NCBI RefSeq assembly: GCF_013868415.1
Contig: NZ_JACEMT010000053.1
Coordinates: forward strand, 1,173 to 65,172
DNA from: Marinobacterium marinum
GTDB taxonomy: Bacteria > Pseudomonadota > Gammaproteobacteria > Pseudomonadales > Balneatricaceae
Reading direction: 5' to 3'
DNA: 64,000 nucleotides
A program made the position numbers and the translations under genes. Every line of letters starts with the position of its first letter. The first letter of the stretch is position 1. This document shows positions 8,304 to 18,000 of this stretch, piece after piece. Below the pieces are notes generated by a model. It was not told the DNA's origin. It searched no databases and saw nothing but the letters and a program-made list of their open reading frames with translations.

Positions 8304-8663
8304 TTAGAACAACCAGCTGCCGGAATTGGGCAAGGGCTGGCGTTTCTCCAGGCACTGGTAGCCCTTGACGCAGCGGATGATGAACCAGATGGCGGTGGCG
8401 AGCAGAATAATGAAACCGATACCGATAAAGGTCAGTGCCAGGCCGATACAGCTGTACAGCAGACCGATCCAGAACGTGCGAATCTGCCAGCGGTAATGAT
8501 CCTGCACCCAAGCGGTGGCTTCGCCTTTGTACATGTAGGCCATGACAACACCGACAATACCGGTCAGGCCGACAATCAGGCTGACCAGGTACAGGATGTA
8601 GACAATCTTGGCATTACTGGCTCCGGTGTCCTGTTGCGGGGCCTGTGTGGGGGTGTCCGTCAT
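8304..8663 (-). CDS. DUF4870-like small membrane protein
   Basis: A 119-residue inner-membrane protein with three to four hydrophobic stretches ([27 protein letters not shown] split by polar residues, [22 protein letters not shown] and [19 protein letters not shown]). The layout, including the loop [21 protein letters not shown] between helices, matches the DUF4870/COG3671 family of unknown function. The ATG at 8663 is preferred over 8681 because AAGGAG lies 8 nt upstream. It is monocistronic, with hairpins on both sides, and separated from the TRAP operon by 129 nt. Confidence 0.8.
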   Translation of the reverse strand: MTDTPTQAPQQDTGASNAKIVYILYLVSLIVGLTGIVGVVMAYMYKGEATAWVQDHYRWQIRTFWIGLLYSCIGLALTFIGIGFIILLATAIWFIIRCVKGYQCLEKRQPLPNSGSWLF

Positions 8664-8761
8664 AGTGTTCTCCTTGAACATGAGTGTGGTTGGGACAACG
8701 GCAGATATTCCCGTTTTGTCGTGCGGGCGTCAATCACGGGATGACGACTGACGTGCGAGGA

Positions 8762-8788
8762 GTTGCCGGGGCTGGCGGCCCCGGCAAC
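8762..8788 (-). terminator. Hairpin terminating the TRAP operon
   Basis: An 11-bp perfect stem (8762-8772 with 8778-8788) and 5-nt loop begins 4 nt after the dctM stop codon. There is no T-tract, so it may be a processing or stability hairpin rather than a full intrinsic terminator. Confidence 0.6.
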
Positions 8789-8792
8789 GGTG

Positions 8793-10064
8793 TTACAGGT
8801 AGAACGGCAGGTACAGGGCCACTTTGGGGAAGAAGAACACCAGCAGCAGGCACATGAACATCAGCAGGATGAATGGCCAGACACCGCGTACTACATCCAT
8901 TATCGGGCCTCCGGAGACGGCTTGTATTACGAACAGGTTGAGTCCGACCGGTGGTGTAATCAGCGCACACTCGATCATGATGACGAAGATGATGCCGAAC
9001 CAGATCGGGTCGATGCCCAGCGGTGCCAGCGAGGGGTAGAGCACCGGCATCATGATCAGCAACATGGAGATGGACTCGAGGAAGAAGCCCATGATCAGCA
9101 GCACCAGGCAGACCGCCATAATGAACAGGCCGGCTTCACCGATGTGCATGCTGACGAACATCGAGATCTCCTGCGGGATCTGATACAGAGTGATCGCCTT
9201 GCCGAACACCTTGGCCCCGGCCATGATCAGGAAGATGGTGATCGAGGTCTTCATGGTATCCATGCAGGCGGCCTTGAAGCCGTCCCAGGTGAAGGTCTTC
9301 AGCGCCAGCACGATGATCAGGGATACAGCCACACCGATGGCGGCGGACTCGGTCGGGGTAAAGATACCGGCATAGATGCCGCCGATGATCACGGCGGCCA
9401 GCAGCAGGGTCGGCAGGGCGCGCAGGGTCGCGCTGCGACGCTCGCCCCAGGAGGCTCGGGCGACCGGGGTGCAGGCCTTGCCGAAGATGGCATAGAGGAA
9501 ACTGAAGGCGATAAAGCTGCCGGCCATGATCAGGCCCGGTACCACACCGGCCAGGAACAGGTCGACGATCGATTCCTCGGTAATCACGCCATAAACGATC
9601 ATCGGAATCGACGGCGGGATCAGGATGCCCAGTGTACCGCCGGCGGCGATCAGACCGAGTACGAACGGGCGGTGATAGCCGCGATCGGTCATTTCCTTGA
9701 TCGCCACACTGCCGATGGTGGCGGCGGTGGCTACCGAGGAACCGGAAATGGCGGAGAAAATAGTACAGGAGGTAATGGTGGCGATGCCCAGGCCCCCCGG
9801 CCAGTGCCCAACCCAGGTCTGCACGGCGTTGAACAGGTCCTTGCCCACGCCACCCTTGAGCAGGATGTTGGACATCAGCAGGAACAGCGGCACCGACAGT
9901 AGAATGAAACTGTCGAACGAGGAGTACAGCGCCATGGGCACCATCAATGGCGAGATATCGGCCAGCAGCAGCATCGCCAGGCCCAGTCCGCCCAGCACGA
10001 AGCCGACCGGCACGCCGGACAGCAGCAGCATCAGCAGGGCAAAAATAATCAGTGCAACCGTCAT
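8793..10064 (-). CDS. dctM: TRAP transporter large permease (DctM family)
   Basis: A 423-residue inner-membrane permease of a tripartite ATP-independent periplasmic transporter, with about 12 helices. Recognisable segments are the N-terminal LLLSGVPVGFVLGGLGL, the GGVGKDLFNAVQTWVGHWPGG region, ISGSSVATAATIGSVAIKEM and TPTESAAIGV. The start at 10064 overlaps the dctQ stop as TGATG, a translational coupling junction; a longer upstream frame only duplicates dctQ sequence. It imports an organic acid together with DctP and DctQ, driven by an ion gradient. It is the last gene of the CoA-transferase/lyase/TRAP operon. Confidence 0.95.
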   Translation of the reverse strand: MTVALIIFALLMLLLSGVPVGFVLGGLGLAMLLLADISPLMVPMALYSSFDSFILLSVPLFLLMSNILLKGGVGKDLFNAVQTWVGHWPGGLGIATITSCTIFSAISGSSVATAATIGSVAIKEMTDRGYHRPFVLGLIAAGGTLGILIPPSIPMIVYGVITEESIVDLFLAGVVPGLIMAGSFIAFSFLYAIFGKACTPVARASWGERRSATLRALPTLLLAAVIIGGIYAGIFTPTESAAIGVAVSLIIVLALKTFTWDGFKAACMDTMKTSITIFLIMAGAKVFGKAITLYQIPQEISMFVSMHIGEAGLFIMAVCLVLLIMGFFLESISMLLIMMPVLYPSLAPLGIDPIWFGIIFVIMIECALITPPVGLNLFVIQAVSGGPIMDVVRGVWPFILLMFMCLLLVFFFPKVALYLPFYL

Positions 10065-10627
10065 CAGATATTTACCTCTTCCGCCGCCTGCAGGTGGCCG
10101 CCCAATACCAGTGCGGCTTCGGTCAGACATTGAATGAACAACAGGCCGAACCCGACCGGAATGGCGCTTTTGGTGAGCCACATGGGCAGCCCCAGCATGG
10201 AGGCGGAAGCGGACCCCATGGTGATGGATTCCATTACGATCTCACTGCCGTACCAGGCCACCCAAGCGGAAAACAGGGCGATGACCAGCAGTGACCAGAG
10301 TTCGGCCAGGGTGCGCATGCGTGGACCAAAACGGGCGATCAGCATGTCGATACGAATCAGGGCCTGGTGCTGCAGCAGCCAGCTCGCACCCAGACAGGAA
10401 GCCCAGATCTGGCACAGCAGAGAGAGATCTTCCACCCAAATGGTAGGGGCGAGAAAAATATAGCGGGCCACCACTTCATAGGTGATCATGACGGCGATGG
10501 TGACGAACAGGGCCGCAGCCAGGCGTCCACACAGGGTCACGATGCGGTGGTTAAAACGGACCCAGCGTGAAGGGTGAGCGGCGCGCCAGGCCTGCTTGTC
10601 ATGTTGAGAGGCGTTCACATCTGACAT
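10064..10627 (-). CDS. dctQ: TRAP transporter small permease (DctQ family)
   Basis: A 187-residue membrane protein with four helices, the small subunit that joins DctM in the TRAP membrane complex. Family features are the helix with TIAVMITYEVVARYIFLAPTIWVEDLS and the HQALIRIDMLI segment. It lies between dctP, from which it is separated by 80 nt and a strong hairpin, and dctM, with which it overlaps by one base (TGATG). The N-terminal 20 residues are hydrophilic. Length and position are normal for the family. Confidence 0.93.
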   Translation of the reverse strand: MSDVNASQHDKQAWRAAHPSRWVRFNHRIVTLCGRLAAALFVTIAVMITYEVVARYIFLAPTIWVEDLSLLCQIWASCLGASWLLQHQALIRIDMLIARFGPRMRTLAELWSLLVIALFSAWVAWYGSEIVMESITMGSASASMLGLPMWLTKSAIPVGFGLLFIQCLTEAALVLGGHLQAAEEVNI

Positions 10628-10657
10628 GAGTAATTCCGACGACTGATAACGAACAAA

Positions 10658-10685
10658 ACGGACACCCCCGCAAAGGGGTGTCCGT
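10658..10685 (-). terminator. Intercistronic hairpin between dctP and dctQ
   Basis: An 11-bp perfect stem (10658-10668 with 10675-10685) with a 6-nt loop sits just after dctP. Hairpins at this place are common in binding-protein transporters and would let the periplasmic protein be made in excess over the permease subunits. No T-tract follows on the minus strand. Confidence 0.65.
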
Positions 10686-10707
10686 CAGGAGTAAGGGAGC
10701 AGGGGAA

Positions 10708-11694
10708 TCAGAGTGCGCGCGCAGCGTCGATCACCTGTTGTCCCAGTGGACCGGCATTGTCGATGAAACTGTCCAGTACCGGGCGGGTTACCTGTTGCCA
10801 CTTGGCCACATCGTCCGCACTCAGTTCAATGACATTCATTTCCTTTCTGGCATTGGCAGCGGCTTCCGTTTCCAGCGTCTGAATCTTGTCACGCAGCTGT
10901 TGTTCAACCTTCACGGCGGCGGTTTGCAGAATGTCGCGTTCGCGCTCGGTCAGACCCTGCCAGACTTTCTCGTTGATGATGGTCATGAACTCGATGTTGG
11001 CATGGTTGGTCAGAGTCAGGTGGTCCATGACCTGGTACAGCTTGCGAGGGCCGACTGCGGTGATACCGGTCATGCCGGCATCCACGGTGCCACGCTGGTA
11101 GGCCAGGAACTGCTCGGAGCCGGCCATGACGGTCGGTGCCGCATCAACGGATTTGGCGAATTCGCCCAGCGTCTTGCCGAACACACGCACTTTCATACCG
11201 GCCATGTCTTCAGGCAGACGAATCGGCTTTTCCTTGGACAGCAGTGCAACGCCGCCATAGGCCTGCCACCACAGAGGACGTGCGCCGGTGGCGATGATTT
11301 CATTATCCAGCAGAGTACGCAGTTCGCTGCCAGGAGCCGTGGCTTTGATCACCTTGTCGTAGGTGGGGAACATGAAGGGTACGTAGAACACATCCACCGC
11401 CGGGATGGTGCCGGCCAGCTGGGTCACGCTCATGACGCCCATTTCAATGGCGCCGGAACTGACCGCATGGTGCACTTCCTTGTCCTTGTACAGCTGAGCG
11501 GAGGGGAAGATCTGGATCTTGATGTCGCCGTTGCTGGCCTTTTCCACTTCGTTCTTGAAGTCCACCATGTTCTGGCCCAGGTGGTGTTTCAGTGGCAGCT
11601 GCAGGGTGACTTTCAGCGTGGTTTCCGCCAGTGTCGGCATGGCGGCCAGCGCAGTCATCAGTATGCCGGAGCCGAGGAGAGTCTTCAGTTTCAT
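10708..11694 (-). CDS. dctP: TRAP transporter substrate-binding protein (DctP family)
   Basis: A 328-residue periplasmic binding protein with a signal peptide (about 1-23, ...MPTLA|ETTLKVTLQLP). The family signature runs through FPSAQLYKDKEVHHAVSSGAIEMGVMS, the AYGGVALLSKEKPIRLPEDMAGMKVRV segment and AYQRGTVDAGMTG, which includes the conserved region around the substrate-carboxylate arginine. Two in-frame ATGs occur. The second, at 11694, has AAGGA at 6 nt and is preferred over 11700, which abuts the ribosome-binding site. It is 40 nt downstream of the lyase gene, so the same operon imports and metabolises the substrate. Confidence 0.94.
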   Translation of the reverse strand: MKLKTLLGSGILMTALAAMPTLAETTLKVTLQLPLKHHLGQNMVDFKNEVEKASNGDIKIQIFPSAQLYKDKEVHHAVSSGAIEMGVMSVTQLAGTIPAVDVFYVPFMFPTYDKVIKATAPGSELRTLLDNEIIATGARPLWWQAYGGVALLSKEKPIRLPEDMAGMKVRVFGKTLGEFAKSVDAAPTVMAGSEQFLAYQRGTVDAGMTGITAVGPRKLYQVMDHLTLTNHANIEFMTIINEKVWQGLTERERDILQTAAVKVEQQLRDKIQTLETEAAANARKEMNVIELSADDVAKWQQVTRPVLDSFIDNAGPLGQQVIDAARAL

Positions 11695-11734
11695 GATCAT
11701 TCCTTGTTTATAGTTCTCGTTTGACCTGGCCTGA

Positions 11735-12694
11735 TCAGGGGCGGCCGTCTTGCATCAACTGTTGTACCGATTCGGGGAGTGGTCGTGTCAGGCTGCGGGG
11801 GCCAGCCTGTACGACCTGGCCGGGCAGCGCGTGATCGACAATGACGCCAAGGCGCTGTGATTGCTGCAGCAGGGCGTTCAGATCCACGCCGGTGTCCAGA
11901 TCCATTTCGTGCAGCATATGGACCAGATCTTCGGTGCAGATATTGCCGGTGGCGCCCGGAGCGAAGGGACAGCCGCCCAGGCCGCCCAGAGAGGCATCAA
12001 ACTGGTCCATGCCCGCTGCCAGTGCTGCCAGAACATTGCTCAGGCCGAGGCCCCGCGTGTTGTGGAAATGCAGGGTCACATCCAGCTCCGGCCAGCGCGT
12101 ATGCACGGCCTGGCAAAGGTCGTACACCTGCGTGGGTACGGCCATGCCGGTGGTGTCGGCCAGGGTAATGCTGTGCAGGCCGCGCTCCAGATAGGCATCG
12201 ATAACACTCAGTACCCGGTCTTCTGCCTGCGGGCCTTCAAACGGGCAGCCGAAGGCAGTGGCCAGCGAGCCGTTCAAACGCATCGGTGTGCCGGAAGTCA
12301 TTTCGGCAATGCGGGCGAACTGCTGCAGCGACTGCTCGCAGCTCATGCGCATGTTGGCCAGGTTGTGGCTGTTGCTGACCGACATCACCAGGTTGATCTC
12401 GTCCACCGCCAGTTCCAGAGCGCGGGTGCAGCCTTTTTCGTTGGGTACCAGCGCCACATAGGTGGTGTCGGTGTCGCGGGTGATGGCACTCATGACCTCT
12501 TCCGCATCGCGCAGATTGGGGATTGCGCGTGGAGATACGAAGGAGGTGACCTCAATCTTGTGCAGCCCGAGCCGTGCCAGTGCATTGATCAGTTCGATCT
12601 TGGTGTCGGTGGGGATGAACGCGGGTTCACTCTGAAAGCCGTCGCGTGTGACGACTTCGTTGACTCTGACCCGATGGGGCAGGCTGGCAAACAT
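11735..12694 (-). CDS. Hydroxymethylglutaryl-CoA lyase-like enzyme
   Basis: A 319-residue TIM-barrel lyase of the HMGL/isopropylmalate-synthase superfamily that cleaves HMG-CoA to acetyl-CoA and acetoacetate, or a related 3-hydroxyacyl-CoA. Key residues are present: R17-D18 (TRDGFQSE), metal ligands H209 and H211 (LHFHNT), and the flexible catalytic loop with C242 (GGCPFAPGATGN). The first motif reads RDGFQSE where bona fide HMG-CoA lyases usually read RDGLQNE, so substrate choice may differ. The start overlaps the CoA-transferase stop (TGATG), showing tight coupling of activation and cleavage. The superfamily call is sure; the exact substrate is not. Confidence 0.88.
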   Translation of the reverse strand: MFASLPHRVRVNEVVTRDGFQSEPAFIPTDTKIELINALARLGLHKIEVTSFVSPRAIPNLRDAEEVMSAITRDTDTTYVALVPNEKGCTRALELAVDEINLVMSVSNSHNLANMRMSCEQSLQQFARIAEMTSGTPMRLNGSLATAFGCPFEGPQAEDRVLSVIDAYLERGLHSITLADTTGMAVPTQVYDLCQAVHTRWPELDVTLHFHNTRGLGLSNVLAALAAGMDQFDASLGGLGGCPFAPGATGNICTEDLVHMLHEMDLDTGVDLNALLQQSQRLGVIVDHALPGQVVQAGPRSLTRPLPESVQQLMQDGRP

Positions 12695-13923
12695 CAGAGG
12701 GCTCCCTTGTCCTGCAACCGCCGGATGGCATCGGCGTCATAGCCGATCCCGGCCAGGATTTCTTCATTGTGCTCGCCCAGCTTGGGGCCCAGCCAGCGGG
12801 TGGTGCCCGGGGTGGCACTCAGTTTGGGCACGATGCCGGGCAGGGATATCTCGGCACCGTCCGGCAGCGGCTGTTCAGTGATCATGCCACGGGCGCGGAA
12901 ATGCGGGTCGTCGAAAATTTCGGCGGCAGTGTTGATGCCGCTGGAAGGCACGGCAGCATCTTCCAGGACCTGGAGTGCGTCCTTTAGCGGGCGGCTGGAG
13001 GTCCAGGCCTCGATCGCTGCGTCCAGCTCGTCACTGCGTCGGGCACGGCCATCGTTGTGTGCCAGGTCGGGGTCTTCGGCCAGATCCTGGCGGTCGATGG
13101 CGTTCATCAGGCGTTTGAAAATGCTGTCACTGTTGGCGGCAATGACGATGTAGCGGTCATCGGCGCTGCGATAGGTGCTGGAGGGGGCAATGCCGGGCAT
13201 GCTGGCACCGGTGCGTTCGCGGACAAAGCCGAACATGCCGTATTCGGGAATCAGGCTTTCCATGACGCCAAAGACGGCTTCATACAGGGCGACATCGACA
13301 TACTGGCCCTTGCCGCCGTTCACTTTCAGGTGGTGCATGGCCATCATGGCGCCGATGACGCCATACAGAGAAGCCAGAGTGTCACCAATACTGACGCCGG
13401 CCCGCACTGGCGGTCGGTCAGGGTAGCCGGCCAGGTGGCGCAGGCCGCCGATCGATTCGGCAATCGCGGCAAAACCGGGGCGCGAGGCGTAAGGGCCATC
13501 CTGGCCGTAGCCTGACACGCGAATCATGATCAGGGACGGGTTGATGGCGGACAGCTGGTCCCAGCCCAGATTCCATTTTTCCAGCGTGCCGGGGCGGAAG
13601 TTCTCGATCACGATATCGCATTCGGCCACCAGCTTGTGGATCACTTCCTGAGCCTCGGGGTCCTTGAGGTTCAACGTCAGGGATTTTTTATTGCGGCTTT
13701 GCGAGTACCACCACAGCGAGGTGTCCTTGTGCATTTTGCGCCAGCGACGCAGGGGGTCTCCGGTACCGGGCGGCTCGACCTTGATCACTTCGGCACCGAA
13801 CTGGGCCAGAATGCTGGCGGCATAAGGTCCGGCGATCAGGGAGCCCAGCTCAAGTACGCGTACACCTTCCAGCGGCAGGGGCTGGTTTGCCTGTTCCTTG
13901 GCGGAGGATTGTTCCTCGGTCAT
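12694..13923 (-). CDS. CaiB/BaiF family (class III) CoA-transferase
   Basis: A 409-residue cytosolic enzyme that moves CoA between acids. The N-terminal LPLEGVRVLELGSLIAGPYAASILAQFGAEVIKVE, the NKKSLTLNLKDPEA segment and the ENFRPGTLEKWNLG motif are typical of the family. The catalytic aspartate is probably D181 in GVSIGDTLASLYG. It is first in a five-gene minus-strand operon with the HMGL-like lyase (1-nt overlap) and the TRAP transporter. This implies it activates the imported acid with CoA taken from a metabolic acyl-CoA. A LysR gene lies 120 nt upstream on the same strand. The acid cannot be named from sequence. Confidence 0.93.
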   Translation of the reverse strand: MTEEQSSAKEQANQPLPLEGVRVLELGSLIAGPYAASILAQFGAEVIKVEPPGTGDPLRRWRKMHKDTSLWWYSQSRNKKSLTLNLKDPEAQEVIHKLVAECDIVIENFRPGTLEKWNLGWDQLSAINPSLIMIRVSGYGQDGPYASRPGFAAIAESIGGLRHLAGYPDRPPVRAGVSIGDTLASLYGVIGAMMAMHHLKVNGGKGQYVDVALYEAVFGVMESLIPEYGMFGFVRERTGASMPGIAPSSTYRSADDRYIVIAANSDSIFKRLMNAIDRQDLAEDPDLAHNDGRARRSDELDAAIEAWTSSRPLKDALQVLEDAAVPSSGINTAAEIFDDPHFRARGMITEQPLPDGAEISLPGIVPKLSATPGTTRWLGPKLGEHNEEILAGIGYDADAIRRLQDKGAL

Positions 13924-14007
13924 GTTTACCTCGTCTTCGCATCACATGGCTACAACTCTGTGTTTGAAGATAATGGTCCTGAACCGGGAAATGACAAAAT
14001 GGTTAAA

Positions 14008-14046
14008 TGAGAGGCTGCCATCTCCAACGGAGATGGCAGCCTCTCA
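14008..14046 (-). terminator. 18-bp perfect hairpin overlapping the LysR stop codon
   Basis: The arms at 14008-14025 and 14029-14046 pair perfectly around a 3-nt loop (AAC on the plus strand). The inner arm contains the TGA stop codon of the LysR gene (14044-14046). On the minus strand the stem is followed by TTTAACC, a weak T-tract. It probably ends LysR transcription before the CoA-transferase operon. Confidence 0.8.
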
Positions 14047-14934
14047 GTCGTCCTGAGTCAAATATTCTAGCAAGCGTCGCGTGGCCTGTGACATGGGCTG
14101 TTGATTGTTGGTACAGAGCTTGAGGTTGCGATGGGCCCAGGCATCGTTCAGAGCAATGGCCTTGATGCGCCGGGTATTGACATAGGGGCGGGCAATATCC
14201 ATGGGCATGATGCCGATGCCCAGATCCTGCTCCACCATGCGCAGCAGGGCTTCGTAGCTGGTGACCTGAATACGCATGCGGAAGGGCTGCTCGGCAGCGG
14301 CAGCGGCGTGGAGCAGCTTGTTGTTAATCGCGCTGCCGGTATGCAGACCGACGTAGTCATATTTGAGGGTGTCGGCAAAATGCAGTCTTGGGGTATCGGC
14401 CAGGGGGTGTCGGTTGGCGGTAATTACGACCAGATTGTCGGATCGATAGGGGTAAATCTGCAGGTTTTCAGTATCGCCCAGTACTTCGGTAAAAATGCCG
14501 ATATCGGCCTTGCGCTGGGCCAGAGTATCGATAATTTCCGAACTGATTTTTTCTTCCAGCTGAATCTGGATCAGGGGATGCCGGTCAAGGAAAGCCTTCA
14601 GCTGACGGGGCAGAAACTGGGTGATGGCGGAGATGTTGGCGACAATGCGCACTTCTCCGCGGACACCCTGGGAGTACTCGTGCATGCGGGCATGCACCTC
14701 GTCCAGTTGCTGCAGCACGCTGCGCGCCAGCTGGGCCAGTGCCTTGCCGGCCTGGGTGCCTTCGACGCCGCGATTGGTACGAACCAGCAGCTGGGCATCC
14801 AGGTTGTGTTCCAGCTCACTGATGCGTTTGCTGACGGCCGATGCGGCAATGTGTTCGTGCTCGGCGGCGGCGGCAATGGTGCCGGTTTCCAGCACACGAA
14901 CGAACAGACGCAGAGAGGTAGGGTCCAGGCGCAT
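14044..14934 (-). CDS. LysR-family transcriptional regulator
   Basis: A 296-residue regulator. Residues about 1-60 are the winged HTH (LRLFVRVLETGTIAAAAEHEHIAASAVSKRISELEHNLDAQLLVRTNRG). The rest is a periplasmic-binding-protein-like effector domain. It lies directly upstream of, and in the same direction as, the CoA-transferase/lyase/TRAP operon, separated by a strong hairpin. It is therefore the natural candidate regulator, although LysR genes are more often divergent from their targets. The effector would be the transported acid or its CoA ester (inference). Confidence 0.93.
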   Translation of the reverse strand: MRLDPTSLRLFVRVLETGTIAAAAEHEHIAASAVSKRISELEHNLDAQLLVRTNRGVEGTQAGKALAQLARSVLQQLDEVHARMHEYSQGVRGEVRIVANISAITQFLPRQLKAFLDRHPLIQIQLEEKISSEIIDTLAQRKADIGIFTEVLGDTENLQIYPYRSDNLVVITANRHPLADTPRLHFADTLKYDYVGLHTGSAINNKLLHAAAAAEQPFRMRIQVTSYEALLRMVEQDLGIGIMPMDIARPYVNTRRIKAIALNDAWAHRNLKLCTNNQQPMSQATRRLLEYLTQDD

Positions 14935-15002
14935 ATAACGGCTCCGAAGAAAACAACGGAGTCGATTCTATGCGCTGGGCCCGGACAGGGGGCAACTCGC
15001 CC

Positions 15003-18000
15003 TTATTTGCTTCTGTGCAGATGCACATCCAGTTGCGGGAAGGCGATCTCGATCTTGTGTTCGTTGAAAACCCGGTTAATGGTCTTGTTCAGCTCATTGG
15101 TCACCGGTACCCGGTCGGACATGCTGCTGACATAGACACGCAAATCGATATTGAGCGTGCTGCTGGAGAATTCACGGAAATAGGCATCCGGCTCCGGGTC
15201 ATCCAGCACTCGCGGATTGTCTTTTGCCGCCTGGATCAACAGTTCTTCCGCCAGTTGGACATCGCTGCCATAGGCGACACCAATGGTGAGGACGACACGG
15301 GTTGTGGCGTCACTGAGTGACCAGTTGATCAGCTGCTCGGTAATGAACGTCTTGTTGGGGATGATCACTTCCTTGCGGTCCCAGTCGGTGATCGTGGTGG
15401 CACGGATCTGGATGCGGGACACGGACCCGGTGACATTGCCCAGCGTGACGGTGTCACCGATGCGGACCGGTTTTTCGAACAGAATGATCAGGCCTGACAC
15501 AAAATTGGCCACGATCTCCTGCAAGCCAAAGCCGAGGCCTACACCCAGGGCCGCCACCAGCCACTGCAGCTTACTCCACTGGACCCCGAATTGCCCGATG
15601 GCGATCATGAAACCGATCAGAATCAGAGAGTACTTGAGCAGAGTGGTAATGGCGTAACTGGTACCGGGAGACAATTCCAGGCGGCGTAATGCCAGCAACT
15701 CCAGCAGGCCGGGCAGGTTCTTGGCGGCCAGCAGGCTGAGCCAGACGATCAGGCCGCCGACCGCCAGGTCACGGAGGGTGACATGAGTGATGATTTCCTG
15801 ATCACCGCTTTTCTCCAGCCCGTTCCAGAGCTGGATGCTTTCCAGTATTTGCAGGGTGGGCAGGAAGTCGCCCAGAGTGAGCCACAGGGCGCTGCCAAAC
15901 AACAGAACCACGGCGGTTTTCAACAGGACTCGTGACTGTTCGGAGATGGTCTGCAGGTCAAGATAATCCTCCTTGAGAGGCGTATTGTCATCCTTGTTTT
16001 CGCGTGCGGCGATGATTTCAGCACGTCTGGTACGGGCACGGCTGAAGGCCAGTCGACGCTCTTCGATCAGCAGCCAGCGCAAGCCCAGCTTGAACAGGAT
16101 GAAGGCGGCAAGCCCCTGCATAATCACGATCAGCAGGATCAGCATGAAGAACAGAGCGGTCAGGGTGTAGCCCCAAAGCCCCAGGCCAAACATGATCAGG
16201 TTGAACAGCAGCATCAGGCCGATCCACAGGTGTGCGTTGCTCCACCAGCGCCGTTGCAGAGTCAGCTGTTCGAAGTCGTGGCTGACGCGCCAGAAGCCCT
16301 GCCAGAACAGCATCAGGCTCAGCACCAGCAGCAAGAACAGCAGACGCCCTGGGCCGCTCTGCAGTTCAACGGCGTTGTAGCTGTCCGTGATCAGCAGCAG
16401 CGACAGCAGTGGCATGGAGACCCAGAACAGCAGGTGGAGCTGGCGTCGCACGACCCGTGCCAGTTGTGAAGGCAGGGCAAAATGTCCACACATCAGCCCG
16501 TTCGGAACCCGTAGCCAGACCAGAGCCATGCCGTAGAATTGCAGGCTCAGCGCCCAGGTCAGCAGCAGTTGACTCAAGACCAGCTGGTCAGGATGCGCCG
16601 GGTTGAGGCTGTAGTTGCGCAGCAATAGCAGCAGGGTTGGCATAGGCAGGGCTGCAATAGCACCGGACAGCAGCAGGCGCAGGGTGCGAGAAAAACGATC
16701 GTGGACAACATTGCCCAGTTCCTGACGCCAGCGCTGGCGGTGGATTTTCTGGTAGCGATAGACGCTCAGGGCCATGGCCAGCAGCAGGGCAAAGAAGCCC
16801 AGCAGCGTGTTCAAGTGTGCATCTTCGGCCAGAATGGGGGTCGAAAGCAGGCGTTGCAGCCGTTCCTTCAACAGGACCTGGCCGTCCATGACTTCGGTGG
16901 GCCACTGCCATGAAATGGGTGGAGAGACCGGCAGCCAGAGCAACTGTTGCTCGATCAGGCGGCGCGCCTGCTGGAGCCGCTCGTTCAGCTGTTTCTTGAC
17001 CGCCAGCAGCTGGGACAGCTCGCCGATCAGTTGTTGACGGCTGTCCTGCAGTCGGCTGTGCAGGGTTCTCTGATTTTCCAGCAGCTGCTCCTGATAGCCA
17101 CGCTGCTCGTCAGTCAGGGATGCGTTGGGGGCCGGGACGTATTCGGAGCCGTTACTCAGGCCGTTAAAGTCCAGACTGCTTAGGCGCAGTGCATTCAGTG
17201 CCTGTCGCGTGGTCGCCGTATTCGCCGGGCGCGACAGTTCCTGGGTAAAGCGACGCAGCTCAAAGCTGGCGCTGTAGCTTTCCAGCTCCAACTGCTGCTG
17301 GATGGTTTTGAAACTGCGGGTAATCAGCTCCAGCTCCCGCTCCAGCGTGATGCGTCGATGTTGCGTGACGCTGGTTTGTTCGACCAGCTCGCGCAGCTGT
17401 TCGCTCAGTTGCTGGTTTTGCTGCAGCAGATCGGCCAGTAAAGGGTGCTCCAGTGCCGTTTCGTCGGGAGTGGTCAGGCTGCTTAACGTGTTTTCCAGCT
17501 CGGTGCGTTGCATCTGCTCGTGCTGATTCAGCATGGCCTGCAGCACCTGTCCGGACTGTTGCAGTTGTTGACGCAGCAGGTCCAGCTGCAGGCTGGCCAG
17601 ATCGGTTTGGCCCGGCAGGGCCAGCAGTTCAAGTTCCAGCGCGCGGACATGGCTGCTGCGACGCTCCAGTAGCGCATTTTTGAGTTGCAGGCGGGCATCG
17701 TTGAACTCGCGCCCTGTATTCTCCAGCGGCAGCGGGGGGAGTTCCGGAGGCGTCTGTTTTAGCTCGGCCAACTGTTCGCGCAGGCTGAGCAGTTTCTGGT
17801 CGTTGAGCTCAATCTGCTGGTCCAGCTGCTCGCGCTGCTGCTCTAGCTGCAGCAGGGCGGCACGCTTGAGGGTGATGGCCTGCTCCAGGTCGGGCTCACT
17901 CAGATTCAGGAAGTTGTCGTCCTGCCTGGGCTGACGATTGTCTTCCAGCAGCTGCTGTTGCTGACGCAGCTCCTGGGGTTGTTGTTCGATCTGGCGCTGT

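Noticed and set aside
8019-8511. N-terminal extension of the glcB frame up to 8511
   Set aside because: It runs through the leader and antisense to the DUF4870-like gene; the family N terminus begins at 8019 with a ribosome-binding site.
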